From Castellaniella daejeonensis (GTDB taxonomy: Bacteria > Pseudomonadota > Gammaproteobacteria > Burkholderiales > Burkholderiaceae_B), in contig NZ_BAAAFN010000006.1 of NCBI RefSeq assembly GCF_039523555.1, positions 430,996 through 494,995 on the forward strand: a stretch of DNA of 64,000 nucleotides, written 5' to 3'. Shown here piece by piece: positions 7,768 through 16,793 of this stretch. Both the position numbers and the translations under genes were made by a program. The stretch's first letter is position 1. Every line of letters begins with the position of its first letter. The notes under the pieces are model-generated. The model did not search any database. It was not told the DNA's origin and saw only the letters and a list, made by a program, of their open reading frames with translations.

Positions 7768-8409
7768 TCAGAGATCCGGCTGCGGCGTGATGCGCAGGTA
7801 GGGGCGGATTTCGGTGTAGCCCTTGGGGAATTTTTCCTTCAGGACGGCCGGATCCTTGATCGAGGGGGCGATGATGACGTCCTCGCCCTGCTTCCAGTTC
7901 ACCGGCGTGGCGACGCTGTAGTTGTCGGTCAGCTGGATGGAATCCAGGGCGCGCAGGATCTCGTCGAAATTGCGGCCCGTGCTGGCCGGGTAGGTCAGGA
8001 TCAGGCGGATCTTCTTGTTCGGATCGATGATGAACACCGAGCGCACCGTGGCGGTGGCGCTGGCGTTCGGGTGGATCATGTCATAGAGGGTCGCGACCTT
8101 GCGGTCCTCGTCGGCCAGGATCGGGTATTGAACGTCGGTCTTCTGGGTGTCGTTGATGTCCTTGATCCAGTCCAGGTGCGATTGCTTGCCGTCGACCGAC
8201 ACGGCGATCACCTTGGCGCCGCGCTTGGCGAATTCGCCCGACAGGATGGCGGTATAGCCCAGCTCGGTGGTGCAGACCGGCGTGAAATCGGCAGGATGGG
8301 AGAACAGGACACCCCAGCTGTCGCCCAGAAACTCGTAGAACTTGATTTTCCCCAGGGAAGATTCCTGTTCGAAATCGGGGGCGGTGTCGCCCAGACGCAG
8401 AGTGGCCAT
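7768..8409 (-). CDS. 1-Cys peroxiredoxin (Prx6 type)
   Basis: A 213-residue thiol peroxidase. Cys46 in HPADFTPVCTTE is the peroxidatic cysteine; the sequence lacks the resolving-cysteine pattern of typical 2-Cys enzymes and has the long C-terminal part of the Prx6 group (KQGEDVIIAPS). It reduces hydroperoxides in the cytosol. The ATG at 8409 has a clear AGGAG. The gene has an unusual leader with a nested hairpin and a 14-bp palindrome upstream. Confidence 0.95.
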   Translation of the reverse strand: MATLRLGDTAPDFEQESSLGKIKFYEFLGDSWGVLFSHPADFTPVCTTELGYTAILSGEFAKRGAKVIAVSVDGKQSHLDWIKDINDTQKTDVQYPILADEDRKVATLYDMIHPNASATATVRSVFIIDPNKKIRLILTYPASTGRNFDEILRALDSIQLTDNYSVATPVNWKQGEDVIIAPSIKDPAVLKEKFPKGYTEIRPYLRITPQPDL

Positions 8410-8425
8410 CGATAGCTCCTGTTTC

Positions 8426-8474
8426 AAGTGTCTGCCGCCCGGACGATCCGGGCGGCGAATTGGTTTAGACACTT
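8426..8474 (-). promoter_or_regulatory. Structured 5' leader of the peroxiredoxin mRNA
   Basis: An outer 8-bp stem (AAGTGTCT, 8426-8433, with AGACACTT, 8467-8474) encloses a perfect 10-bp hairpin (8434-8443 with 8447-8456). The ribosome site AGGAG lies just outside it, toward the gene. There is no U-tract, so it is not a simple terminator. Confidence 0.6.
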
Positions 8475-8497
8475 AAGATTCTTGCAGAATATAGGGC

Positions 8498-8511
8498 GCT
8501 ATTGAAATAGC
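8498..8511. promoter_or_regulatory. 14-bp palindrome in the peroxiredoxin promoter region
   Basis: GCTATTGAAATAGC is a near-perfect inverted repeat (6-2-6) about 90 bp upstream of the start codon, close to AT-rich hexamers. It is a candidate operator; its half-site spacing does not fit the OxyR pattern ATAG-N7-CTAT. Confidence 0.4.
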
Positions 8512-8549
8512 CTTTCTTTATTTCTATATCCAGCCCCATCCGCATCCGC

Positions 8550-10364
8550 TCATACCTGGGCCTGGCGCACGTAGCGGTCGGCCAGGCCGCCGTCCCGGAT
8601 GGCAGACTGCAGCGCCAGCGTGCGCGGCAGCACGTGGGCGGCGTACTGCACGGCCGTGGCGATCTTGTTCGCATGGAAGGCATCGGTGGAGCCTTCGGCG
8701 ATGGCCACGGCCGAAGCCAGCGCCGAGCGCCCCAGCTGCCAGCCCGCATGGGCCGTCCCGGCCAGCATCAGGCACGGCACGCTGCCGGTGAACACACCGC
8801 GGATGTCCTCGCGCACGTGCTCCAGCACGAACGACAGCGCCGACTCGTAGGCGTCGGCCGCTGTCTCCAGGCGCTCGCCGATCATGGCCAGCGCCTCGGC
8901 ATGCACGCCCACGGCCGCCCGCAGGGCCGCCGCCGTCTCGCGCATTCCGGCGATCTGATCGCGCGCCACCGCTCCGCCGTCGCGCACCAGCTTGCGGCCG
9001 ATGAAATCATTGGCCTGGATTGCCGTGGTGCCTTCGTAGATGGGCAGGATCCGGGCATCACGGTAATACTGGGCGGCGCCGGTTTCCTCGATGAAGCCCA
9101 TGCCGCCGTGCACCTGCACGCCCAAGGAGGCAACCTCGACGGACGATTCGGTGGAAAACGCCTTGACGATGGGCACGAAGTATTCGTAGATGGCCTTGAA
9201 GCGGGCACGTTCGGCCTCGTCCGCAAGACGGGCCGCCTTGTCCCGGTAGCCGGCCGCCACATAGGCCACGGCGCGCGCGCCCTCGGTCAGGCCGCGCATG
9301 ATGCCCAGCATGCGCGCCACGTCGGGATGGCGGATGATGGGTACCGGGCCGGCGGAGCCTTCCAGGGCGTTGCCCTGGATGCGCTCGGCCGCGTAGGCCG
9401 CCGCGTGCTGCAGCGCACGCTCGGACACGGCCACGCCCTGCAGGCCGACCGCATAGCGGGCCGCATTCATCATGATGAACATGTATTCCAGGCCGCGGTT
9501 TTCCTCGCCGATCAGGTAGCCGACGGCGCCGCCCTCGCCCGCCGCGCCCTGGCCCGAGCCATACAGCAGCACCGCCGTCGGGCTGCCGTGGATGCCGAGC
9601 TTGTGTTCCAGGGACGCGCACACCACATCGTTGCGGGCGCCCAGGCTGCCGTCGTCATTGACCAGGAACTTGGGCACGATGAACAGGGAAATGCCCTTGA
9701 CACCCTTGGGCGCGTCCGGCGTGCGCGCCAGCACCAGATGGATGATGTTTTCCGCCATGTCGTGATCCCCATACGTGATGAAGATCTTCTGGCCGGTGAT
9801 GCGGTAGCTGCCATCGTCCTGGCGCACGGCCCGGCTCTTGAGCAGGGCCAGGTCGGAGCCGGCCTGCGGCTCGGTGAGATTCATGGTACCGGTCCAGCGG
9901 CCTTCCAGCAGGGGCGGAATGAACCGCGCCTTCTGTTCGTCCGAGCCCACCATCGACAAGGCCTCGATCACGCCGTCGGTCAGCAGGGGACACAGGGAAA
10001 AGGCCAGGTTGCCGGCATTGATGCTTTCCGTGACGGGCGCGGCGACGAGCTTGGGCAAACCCTGGCCGCCGAGTTCGGCCTCGTGCGGCAAGCCTTGCCA
10101 GCCGCCCTGCGCGAATGCCTGGAACGCCGCCTTGAAGCCGGGCGTGGTGCGCACGCCATCCGCGCTCCAGCGGGCCGGCTCGGTGTCTCCCGCGCGGTTC
10201 AGCGGCGCGATTTCCTGTTCGACGAAGCGTGCGTTTTCTTCCAGTACGGCATCGACGAGATCTTCGGAGACCTCTTCGAAGCCCGGAAGCGCCAGCACCC
10301 CCCGAAGATCGGCCAGCTCACGCAGAATGAAACGGATATCCTGGATAGGAACCTGGTATGTCAT
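8550..10364 (-). CDS. Acyl-CoA dehydrogenase, ~600-residue type with C-terminal extension
   Basis: A 604-residue FAD enzyme, longer than the usual 380, with the N-terminal cap and C-terminal extension typical of the DmdC-like subgroup. It contains NLTEPQAGSDL (FAD/substrate loop) and YEGTTAIQANDFIGRKL, which carries the catalytic Glu at about residue 440. It oxidises an acyl-CoA to the enoyl-CoA and passes electrons to ETF, encoded just upstream (etfB-etfA). AGGAATT precedes the ATG at 10364. The natural substrate (fatty acyl-CoA or methylmercaptopropionyl-CoA) cannot be told from sequence. Confidence 0.93.
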   Translation of the reverse strand: MTYQVPIQDIRFILRELADLRGVLALPGFEEVSEDLVDAVLEENARFVEQEIAPLNRAGDTEPARWSADGVRTTPGFKAAFQAFAQGGWQGLPHEAELGGQGLPKLVAAPVTESINAGNLAFSLCPLLTDGVIEALSMVGSDEQKARFIPPLLEGRWTGTMNLTEPQAGSDLALLKSRAVRQDDGSYRITGQKIFITYGDHDMAENIIHLVLARTPDAPKGVKGISLFIVPKFLVNDDGSLGARNDVVCASLEHKLGIHGSPTAVLLYGSGQGAAGEGGAVGYLIGEENRGLEYMFIMMNAARYAVGLQGVAVSERALQHAAAYAAERIQGNALEGSAGPVPIIRHPDVARMLGIMRGLTEGARAVAYVAAGYRDKAARLADEAERARFKAIYEYFVPIVKAFSTESSVEVASLGVQVHGGMGFIEETGAAQYYRDARILPIYEGTTAIQANDFIGRKLVRDGGAVARDQIAGMRETAAALRAAVGVHAEALAMIGERLETAADAYESALSFVLEHVREDIRGVFTGSVPCLMLAGTAHAGWQLGRSALASAVAIAEGSTDAFHANKIATAVQYAAHVLPRTLALQSAIRDGGLADRYVRQAQV

Positions 10365-10409
10365 CGCAATTCCTGTGATGCGCGGAGAGCAATCCCCCGC
10401 ATGGAGCGG

Positions 10410-10441
10410 CGCGGGTCCCCGGACCGGCCGGGGAGCCCGCG
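10410..10441 (-). other. Strong intercistronic hairpin between etfA and the acyl-CoA dehydrogenase gene
   Basis: A 13-bp GC-rich stem with one bulge (10410-10422 with 10428-10441) and no U-tract. It could stabilise the etfBA message or attenuate read-through into the dehydrogenase gene. Confidence 0.45.
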
Positions 10442-10454
10442 TCCACGGCCAGAC

Positions 10455-11384
10455 TCAGAGGGCCTGGACCAGTTCGGGCACGGCCTGGAACAGGTCGGCC
10501 ACCAGGCCGTAGTCGGCCACCCCGAAAATCGGCGCCTCGGCGTCCTTGTTGATCGCCACGATCACCTTTGAGTCCTTCATCCCGGCCAGATGCTGGATCG
10601 CGCCGGAGATCCCCACCGCCACGTACAGCTGCGGCGCCACGATCTTGCCGGTCTGGCCCACTTGCCAGTCATTGGGGGCATAGCCCGCGTCCACCGCCGC
10701 GCGCGAGGCGCCCAGCGCCGCGCCCAGCTTGTCGGCCAACGGATCCAGGATCTTGAAGTTTTCGGCGCTGCCCAGGCCGCGCCCGCCCGACACCACCACC
10801 GTGGCGGCGGTCAGATCGGGCCGGTCGCTCTTGGCCAGCTCGCGCCCCACGAACTGGGACTTGCCGGAATCGGACACGGCGTCGATGGTCTCGACCGCCG
10901 CCGAACCGCCCGTGGCGGCAACGGGGTCGAAGGCCGTGGCGCGCACCGTGATGACCTTGGTCGCATCGGCCGATTGCACGGTCGCCAGGGCGTTGCCGGC
11001 GTAGATTGGCCGCACGAAGGTATCGGCCGATTCCACGGCGACGATATCGGAAATCTGCGCCACGTCGAGTTTGGCCGCCACGCGCGGGGCGACGTTCTTG
11101 CCCGAAGCCGTGGAGGCAAACAGGATGTGGCTGTAGCCGCCGGCCACCGCCAGCACCTGCGCGGCCAGGTTCTCGGCCAGGCCTTCGGCCAGCGCCGGCC
11201 CATCGGCCAGCAGGACCTTGCTCACCGAGGCGGCCTGAGCCGCCTGGTCGGCCACGGCGCGTGCGCCGGAGCCCGCCACCAGGACGTGCACGTCGCTGCC
11301 GATCGCCACCGCGGCGGCAACGGCGTTGCGGGTCGCAGCGCCCAGCTGGGCGTTGTCATGTTCGGCAATAACCAGAATGCTCAT
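10455..11384 (-). CDS. etfA: Electron transfer flavoprotein, alpha subunit
   Basis: A 309-residue ETF alpha subunit. The C-terminal FAD-binding half (about residues 200-305) contains GGRGLGSAENF, QVGQTGKIVAPQLYVAVGISGAIQH and VAINKDAEAPIF, the family signature. With EtfB it carries electrons from acyl-CoA dehydrogenases to ETF:quinone oxidoreductase. Its ATG directly abuts the etfB stop codon (TAAATG), indicating coupled translation. Confidence 0.97.
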   Translation of the reverse strand: MSILVIAEHDNAQLGAATRNAVAAAVAIGSDVHVLVAGSGARAVADQAAQAASVSKVLLADGPALAEGLAENLAAQVLAVAGGYSHILFASTASGKNVAPRVAAKLDVAQISDIVAVESADTFVRPIYAGNALATVQSADATKVITVRATAFDPVAATGGSAAVETIDAVSDSGKSQFVGRELAKSDRPDLTAATVVVSGGRGLGSAENFKILDPLADKLGAALGASRAAVDAGYAPNDWQVGQTGKIVAPQLYVAVGISGAIQHLAGMKDSKVIVAINKDAEAPIFGVADYGLVADLFQAVPELVQAL

Positions 11385-12134
11385 TTACACCACCTTCGCT
11401 TCGTTCTTGAGTTTGTCCACCAGGGTTGCCACATCGGGCACGATGACGCCGGCCGAACGGCTGGGCGGCTCGGAGACCTTCAGCGTCTTCAGGCGGGGCG
11501 CCACATCCACGCCCAGCGCATCGGGGGCAACGGTTTCCAGCGGTTTTTTCTTCGCCTTCATGATGTTGGGCAGCGTCACGTAGCGCGGCTCGTTCAGGCG
11601 CAGGTCGGTCGTGACGACGGCCGGCAGCGCCAGGCTGAGGGTTTCCAGGCCGCCGTCGACTTCGCGGGTGACCTGGACGCGGTCACCCTGGACCTCGACC
11701 TTGCTGGCGTTGGTGGCCTGCGGCCAGTCCAGCAGCGCGGCCAGCATCTGGCCGGTCTGATTGGCATCGTCGTCGATTGCCTGCTTGCCCAGGATCACCA
11801 GGCCCGGCTGTTCTTTGTCCACCAGGGCCTTGAGCAGCTTGGCCACCGCCAGCGGCTGCAGCTCGGCGTCGGTCTGCACGAGGATGCCGCGATCGGCACC
11901 GATCGCCATGGCGGTCCGCAGGGTTTCCTGGCATTGCGCCACCCCGCAGGACACGGCCACGATCTCGGCGGCGGCGCCCTTTTCCTTCAGGCGGGTGGCT
12001 TCTTCGACGGCAATTTCGTCGAACGGGTTCATGGACATCTTGACGTTGGCGATGTCCACGCCAGTGTGATCGGATTTCACGCGCACCTTGACGTTGTAGT
12101 CAACGACGCGCTTGACCGGTACCAGGACCTTCAT
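11385..12134 (-). CDS. etfB: Electron transfer flavoprotein, beta subunit
   Basis: A 249-residue ETF beta subunit starting MKVLVPVKRVVDYNVKVRVK, with the AMP-binding region and the beta-ETF signature around LRLNEPRYVTLPNIMKAKKK. It is the first gene of the etfB-etfA-dehydrogenase cluster; GGAG precedes the ATG at 12134. It works as a heterodimer with EtfA. Confidence 0.97.
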   Translation of the reverse strand: MKVLVPVKRVVDYNVKVRVKSDHTGVDIANVKMSMNPFDEIAVEEATRLKEKGAAAEIVAVSCGVAQCQETLRTAMAIGADRGILVQTDAELQPLAVAKLLKALVDKEQPGLVILGKQAIDDDANQTGQMLAALLDWPQATNASKVEVQGDRVQVTREVDGGLETLSLALPAVVTTDLRLNEPRYVTLPNIMKAKKKPLETVAPDALGVDVAPRLKTLKVSEPPSRSAGVIVPDVATLVDKLKNEAKVV

Positions 12135-12167
12135 CGAGCATACTCCAGAATGGAAAGAAAACAGGAT

Positions 12168-12203
12168 GGCCGCGCCCGGCGACGAATCGCATCGCGCGCG
12201 GCC
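12168..12203 (-). terminator. Possible terminator after the deacetylase gene
   Basis: An 8-bp GC stem (12168-12175 with 12196-12203) with a 20-nt loop, followed on the minus strand by a U-rich stretch (CTGTTTTCTTT). The large loop makes it a weak candidate. Confidence 0.35.
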
Positions 12204-12206
12204 CCA

Positions 12207-13130
12207 TCAGTAACCGCCCAGCGCCCGCACATGCGCCACCGCGCTGCGCCCCAGGGCGGACAGGTCGTAACCGCCTTCGAGAAAGCTGACGATCCGCCCC
12301 TGGGCGGAGTCGGCCGCGATCTCGACCAGACGTTCGGTGATCCAGGCGTAGTCCGCCTCGACCAGTTTCAGGCTGCCCATGTCGTCCTCGCGATGGGCGT
12401 CGAACCCCGCCGACACCAGGATCAGCTCGGGCCGGAAATCACGCAGCGCCGGGAGCCAGTATTCCGTCACGAGGCGGCGGATCACATCGCCGCCGGAATA
12501 CGCATCGACCGGCAGGTTGATCATGTTCGGACCCAGGTCTTCGTGACGCGTGTCCGGGAACAGGGGGTATTGATAGAAACTGCACATCATGATCCGGGAT
12601 TCGGTCATGAATACTTCTTCCGTCCCGTTGCCGTGATGGACGTCGAAATCCACGATGGCGATGCGCGACAGGCCGTAGTGGTCCAGTGCATAGCGCGCAG
12701 CGATGGCGATGTTGTTGAAGAAGCAGAAACCCATGGCCTTTCCGGGACAGGCATGATGCCCCGGCGGGCGGATGGCGCAAAAGGCGGTCTGTGCATGACC
12801 GGCCATGATCTCGTCCAGTGCCGTCAGGCCCGCGCCCGCTGCCGCCCAGGCGGCCTGCAGGGTTTCCGGATTCATGATCGTGTCCGGATCGACGGGGAAA
12901 TAGCCATGCGCCGGCGCATGCTGGCGCAGGAACGACAGGTATTCCGGCGTGTGCACCCGCAGCACGTCTTCGGGTCGGGCATTGCGCCCCGTGCGCTGAG
13001 ACAGGAAGTCCATCAGACCATTTGCAGCCAGCTGGTCGGCCACCGCATCCAGGCGCTGTGGGGATTCGGGGTGCCAGGTCCCCATCTCATGCAGGCGGCA
13101 GGCTGGATGGGTAATATAGAGTGTCTCCAT
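12207..13130 (-). CDS. Histone-deacetylase-family protein (class II-like bacterial deacetylase)
   Basis: A 307-residue arginase/deacetylase-fold protein. RPPGHH (121-126) supplies the active-site histidines, DFDVHHGNGT (161-170) and SAGFDAH (about 250) supply the zinc-binding Asp, His and Asp, and FLEGGYDL is the C-terminal motif. Bacterial members deacetylate polyamines, acetoin-pathway enzymes or other substrates; the target here is unknown. It is transcribed toward etfB and divergently from mltB with only 10 bp between start codons, so each 5' leader must lie within the other gene. Confidence 0.9.
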   Translation of the reverse strand: METLYITHPACRLHEMGTWHPESPQRLDAVADQLAANGLMDFLSQRTGRNARPEDVLRVHTPEYLSFLRQHAPAHGYFPVDPDTIMNPETLQAAWAAAGAGLTALDEIMAGHAQTAFCAIRPPGHHACPGKAMGFCFFNNIAIAARYALDHYGLSRIAIVDFDVHHGNGTEEVFMTESRIMMCSFYQYPLFPDTRHEDLGPNMINLPVDAYSGGDVIRRLVTEYWLPALRDFRPELILVSAGFDAHREDDMGSLKLVEADYAWITERLVEIAADSAQGRIVSFLEGGYDLSALGRSAVAHVRALGGY

Positions 13131-13140
13131 AAGGGCGATT

Positions 13141-14334
13141 ATGTTCAGACCAACCCGTATTTTGCAAGTTGCCGTAGCGTCGCTTTTTATCTCGGGCTGC
13201 GCCAGCAGCCACAGCGATTCCGGACCGTCCTCCGCTGCCCTTGCGGGAACAACGAATCAAACAATTGTTTCAAACGATCGTATTAATTCTAGCAGAACAG
13301 AAACCGGCGGGAAACCGGGGGGAATCCGGGGCGATTTCCTTGGCACGGACGGCCGCCTGCTGCCCGAGGTGCAGGCCTTCGCCCACCAGACCGCACAGGC
13401 CCATGACCTGCCCCTGGACCGGGTCGAAGCCCTGCTGACCGAGGCGCGCTACGACGCCACCGCGGTCCGGCTGATGGCGCCACCCACGCGCACGGGCCGC
13501 ATCCGCCGCGCCTGGACCAGCTACCGCCAGCGCCACGTCGACGCGGTACGCATCCGCGAAGGCGTCTCTTTCTGGCAGGAACATCGGGCAGCGATCGACC
13601 GGGCCAGCGCCCGCACGGGTGTACCGCCCTCGATCATCGTGGCCATCATCGGCATCGAGACCGTCTATGGCCGCTACACCGGCGACCACCGGGTCCTGGA
13701 TACGCTCACGACCCTGGGATTCCGCTATCCCGACCCGAACCGGCCGGAACGCCAGGCGATGTTCCGCGAGCAGCTGGCCGATCTGATCGTGCTGGACCAC
13801 CGGGGGGAACTGGATGCGCGTGTCGTGGAAGGCTCGTTCGCGGGCGCCATGGGGCTGCCCCAGTTCATGCCGGGCAGCCTGATGCGCTACGCGGTGGACG
13901 GCGACGGCGACGGCCGCGTGGACCTGGCCAGCAATACCGACGACGCCATTGCCTCGGTGGCGGCATTCCTGCAGGCCCACGGCTGGGTGCGCGACGTGCC
14001 TGTCTTCGCCCCCGTGATCCTGCCCGCCGGCGCCGCACAGCTGGCCCAGGACGGGCTGAAGCCGGAAAGCGACTGGGCCACGCTGAAGGCCGCCGGCGCG
14101 CAGGCGCTGCCTGGCGGCGGTCCGGCCTGGCAGGCCCAGGCGCTGGGGGTGATCGACCTGCGCGACGAAATCCGCGGCACGCACGACGTGCGCTGCGCCA
14201 CGCCCAATTTCTTCGCCATCACCCATTACAACCGCAGCTACTTCTATGCGGCGTCGGTGGCGGACCTGGCGCACGAGATCGCCGACCGCATCGGCTACGG
14301 GGATCCGAACCGCTTTGGCGGACCCGGCGCTTAG
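13141..14334 (+). CDS. mltB: Membrane-bound lytic murein transglycosylase B (lipoprotein)
   Basis: A 397-residue SLT family 3 transglycosylase. The signal peptide ends in a lipobox (LFISGC, Cys20), so it should be anchored to the outer membrane. The catalytic Glu173 lies in IIGIETVYGRYTG, and FAGAMGLPQFMPGSL is a family signature. It cleaves peptidoglycan glycan strands to 1,6-anhydroMurNAc. AAGGG precedes the ATG. The low-complexity linker (about 21-60) after the lipid anchor is common in this family. Confidence 0.95.
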   Translation: MFRPTRILQVAVASLFISGCASSHSDSGPSSAALAGTTNQTIVSNDRINSSRTETGGKPGGIRGDFLGTDGRLLPEVQAFAHQTAQAHDLPLDRVEALLTEARYDATAVRLMAPPTRTGRIRRAWTSYRQRHVDAVRIREGVSFWQEHRAAIDRASARTGVPPSIIVAIIGIETVYGRYTGDHRVLDTLTTLGFRYPDPNRPERQAMFREQLADLIVLDHRGELDARVVEGSFAGAMGLPQFMPGSLMRYAVDGDGDGRVDLASNTDDAIASVAAFLQAHGWVRDVPVFAPVILPAGAAQLAQDGLKPESDWATLKAAGAQALPGGGPAWQAQALGVIDLRDEIRGTHDVRCATPNFFAITHYNRSYFYAASVADLAHEIADRIGYGDPNRFGGPGA

Positions 14335-14401
14335 CCATCCGCCGGGGGTATCTCCAGGACCGGGCAAGCCCGCCACAGGCGGATCCGAACCCGGCTTCCG
14401 G

Positions 14402-15307
14402 TCAGCCGAACACGCCGGAAGACAGGTAGCGGTCGCCCCGGTCGCAGACGATGAAGACGATGGTGGCATCCCGCACCGTGGCGGCCACGCGCAGAGCGGC
14501 CACGGCCGCGCCGGCCGAGGAGATCCCGCCGAATATGCCTTCCTCGGCGGCCAGGCGCCGGGCCATGGTTTCCGCCTGTTCCTGGGTGATGGGCTCGAAG
14601 GTGTCGACGCCGGCGGGGTTGTAGATGCTGGGCTGGTAGGCTTCCGGCCATTTGCGGATGCCGGGAATGTGGGCGCCTTCGGCCGGCTGGGCGCCGACGA
14701 TGCGCACGGCCGGATTGCGTTCGCGCAGGTACGAGCCCACCCCCATGATGGTGCCGGTCGTGCCCATGGCGCTGACGAAGTGCGTGATTCCACCGCCGGT
14801 CTGTTCCCAGATTTCCGGGCCGGTGGTTTCGTAATGGGCGCGCGGATTGTCGGCGTTGGAGAACTGGTCCAGGACCTTGCCCTTGCCCTCGGCCTGCATC
14901 TGCAGCGCCAGGTCGCGGGCGTATTCCATGCCGCCATCCTTCGAAGGGGTCAGGATGAGCTCGGCCCCATAGGCCTTCATGGCGGCGCAGCGTTCCTGGG
15001 TCGAGTTGTCCGGCATGATCAGGACCATGCGGTAGCCGCGCACGGCGGCCGCCATGGCCAGGGCGATCCCGGTGTTGCCGCTGGTCGCCTCGATCAGGGT
15101 GTCGCCGGGACGGATTTCGCCGCGCGCTTCGGCCTGGCGGATCATGCTGAGGGCGGCGCGGTCCTTGACCGAACCGGCCGGATTGTTGCCTTCCAGCTTG
15201 GCCAGGATGACGTTGCCACGCGGCTCGCCGACGTCGCCCGGCACCCGCTGCAGGCGCACCAGGGGCGTGGAACCGATGATGTCTTCGATGGTGGGGTAGG
15301 TTTTCAT
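14402..15307 (-). CDS. cysM: Cysteine synthase B
   Basis: A 301-residue PLP enzyme of the CysM type that makes cysteine (or S-sulfocysteine) from O-acetylserine. Lys48 in NNPAGSVKDRAAL is the Schiff-base lysine; EATSGNTGIALA and AMGTTGTIMGVG bind substrate and PLP phosphate. The C-terminus (VFIVCDRGDRYLSSGVF) is typical of CysM rather than CysK. The ATG at 15307 is chosen by family agreement; one four codons upstream (15319) is possible. Confidence 0.95.
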   Translation of the reverse strand: MKTYPTIEDIIGSTPLVRLQRVPGDVGEPRGNVILAKLEGNNPAGSVKDRAALSMIRQAEARGEIRPGDTLIEATSGNTGIALAMAAAVRGYRMVLIMPDNSTQERCAAMKAYGAELILTPSKDGGMEYARDLALQMQAEGKGKVLDQFSNADNPRAHYETTGPEIWEQTGGGITHFVSAMGTTGTIMGVGSYLRERNPAVRIVGAQPAEGAHIPGIRKWPEAYQPSIYNPAGVDTFEPITQEQAETMARRLAAEEGIFGGISSAGAAVAALRVAATVRDATIVFIVCDRGDRYLSSGVFG

Positions 15308-15404
15308 GGACGAAATCATACACCCGCCCATCCGGCGCACGGCACGATCTGCTTTCGCAGTCATAAGGATATGACAAAACCCTGAAGATGCGCGCCAGAC
15401 CGGC

Positions 15405-16793
15405 TCAGCGCGAGCGCCCGGCGCGTCCCGGCCGCTGCCGGACCGACAGGTAATGATCGACGCCATCCACGTCCGGTTCACCCAGCGCGCCCACCAGGGC
15501 TGCCAGATTCAGGCGCGACAGCAGGTACTGATAGCGCGCGGCATCCAGGTTCTGCCGTGCCGAGAAATACTGCTGCTGGGCATTCAACACATCCAGGGTG
15601 GTGCGTTCGCCCACGGTGGCACCCAACAGCGTGGCATCCAGGGCGCTCTTGGCGGCGATCACGGCTTTTTCCAGTGCCTCGATCTGCGGCACGGCCACCT
15701 CGACCGCCTGGAACTGCTCGCGGATCTGCACATCACTGGTCAGCATCGCCGCCTGCAATTGCGCATCGGCCTGACGTTTCTGATCGATGGCCTGACGCAG
15801 TTTGGAGTCGTAGCTGCCTCCCGCGAACAGCGGCACGTTCAGCTGCAAGCCAATGACGGTCTGCCTGGACCGATCCGGCATCACCAGCAAAGGCAGGCCT
15901 CCGCTCTGGCTGGCGTCCTGATAGCTCATGTACAGATCCAGTTGAGGGCGGTTGTAGATCTGATTCTTGTCGACATCCGCCTCGGCGATCGAAATCTGGA
16001 CCCGCGCCCCCAGCACATTCAGATTGTCCGATCGGCCCCGCTCGATCCAGGCCTGGACATCGTCCGGATCAGGTGCCACGGGCTTGAACCCGGGCGATGC
16101 CTGGCTCAGATCGGCGGGCAGCGTGCCAACCAGGCTCTTGAACTGCTGCCGCTGGACCTCGAGCGCATTTTCCGCCGCAATGATCTGTGCCGCCACAGCC
16201 TGCGCGCGAGCCTGGGCATCGCGTACATCGGTGATGTTGGCCTTGCCGACATTGAAGCGCGCCTGTGCGCTGGCCAGTTGCTGCATGATCGCCGCCTGCT
16301 GCTCATGGGCGAGTTCCAGGTTTTCTTTGGCCATCAGCACACCGAAATACGATTGGGCGACACTGAGCACCTGGTTCTGCCGGGCGCCCCGGAACTGGAT
16401 TTCGGCCAGCCTGGCCTGATCCTTGAGCTGCCTGGCCCCCGTGCTGACGGCTGCATTGTAGATGGGTTGCGTCAAAGTCACGGTAAAGCCCCGTACGAAG
16501 CCCGAGGCGTCCCCCACCAGCGAGGGCTGCGACCGACGGCCCTGCAGCGTAGACACCGAATTGACATGCACATGGCTGTACGTGCCCGTGGCCGTAATCT
16601 GGGGCAGATACAAGGCCGTGCCCTGCCTGGCGCTTTCCTGGCCCGCCGCGTAGGCGAAGCGCGCCGCTTCGAGCGTGGGATCATGCACGCGGGCCCGATC
16701 GACGGCCTCGCGCAGATTCATCGCACCGGCGGACCCGGCCACCAGCAACAGCAGGCCGGCGACCAGCGGGCGCGAGGCCTTGGCGAACGTCAT
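15405..16793 (-). CDS. TolC-family outer-membrane efflux protein
   Basis: A 462-residue outer-membrane factor with a signal peptide (residues 1-24, ending GSAGA) and two TolC/OEP repeats of long amphipathic helices. It forms the outer-membrane exit duct of the efflux pump encoded just upstream; its ATG overlaps the RND gene's stop codon by 4 bp. The C-terminal QYLLSRLNLAALVGAL is a typical OEP end. No lipobox is seen, so it is TolC-like rather than OprM-like. Confidence 0.93.
   Translation of the reverse strand: MTFAKASRPLVAGLLLLVAGSAGAMNLREAVDRARVHDPTLEAARFAYAAGQESARQGTALYLPQITATGTYSHVHVNSVSTLQGRRSQPSLVGDASGFVRGFTVTLTQPIYNAAVSTGARQLKDQARLAEIQFRGARQNQVLSVAQSYFGVLMAKENLELAHEQQAAIMQQLASAQARFNVGKANITDVRDAQARAQAVAAQIIAAENALEVQRQQFKSLVGTLPADLSQASPGFKPVAPDPDDVQAWIERGRSDNLNVLGARVQISIAEADVDKNQIYNRPQLDLYMSYQDASQSGGLPLLVMPDRSRQTVIGLQLNVPLFAGGSYDSKLRQAIDQKRQADAQLQAAMLTSDVQIREQFQAVEVAVPQIEALEKAVIAAKSALDATLLGATVGERTTLDVLNAQQQYFSARQNLDAARYQYLLSRLNLAALVGALGEPDVDGVDHYLSVRQRPGRAGRSR

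Noticed and set aside
8484..8525. OxyR site in the peroxiredoxin promoter
   Set aside because: ATAG and CTAT elements occur, but with 4- and 13-nt spacing instead of the 7-nt pattern.
8634..10571. A 645-codon open frame opposite the acyl-CoA dehydrogenase gene
   Set aside because: It is a GC-bias shadow on the opposite strand; the sense genes (dehydrogenase, etfA) have full family motifs, and the antisense product has none.
10590..13286. An 898-codon open frame opposite etfA, etfB and the deacetylase gene
   Set aside because: It spans three well-supported genes and their gaps in antisense; no domain visible.
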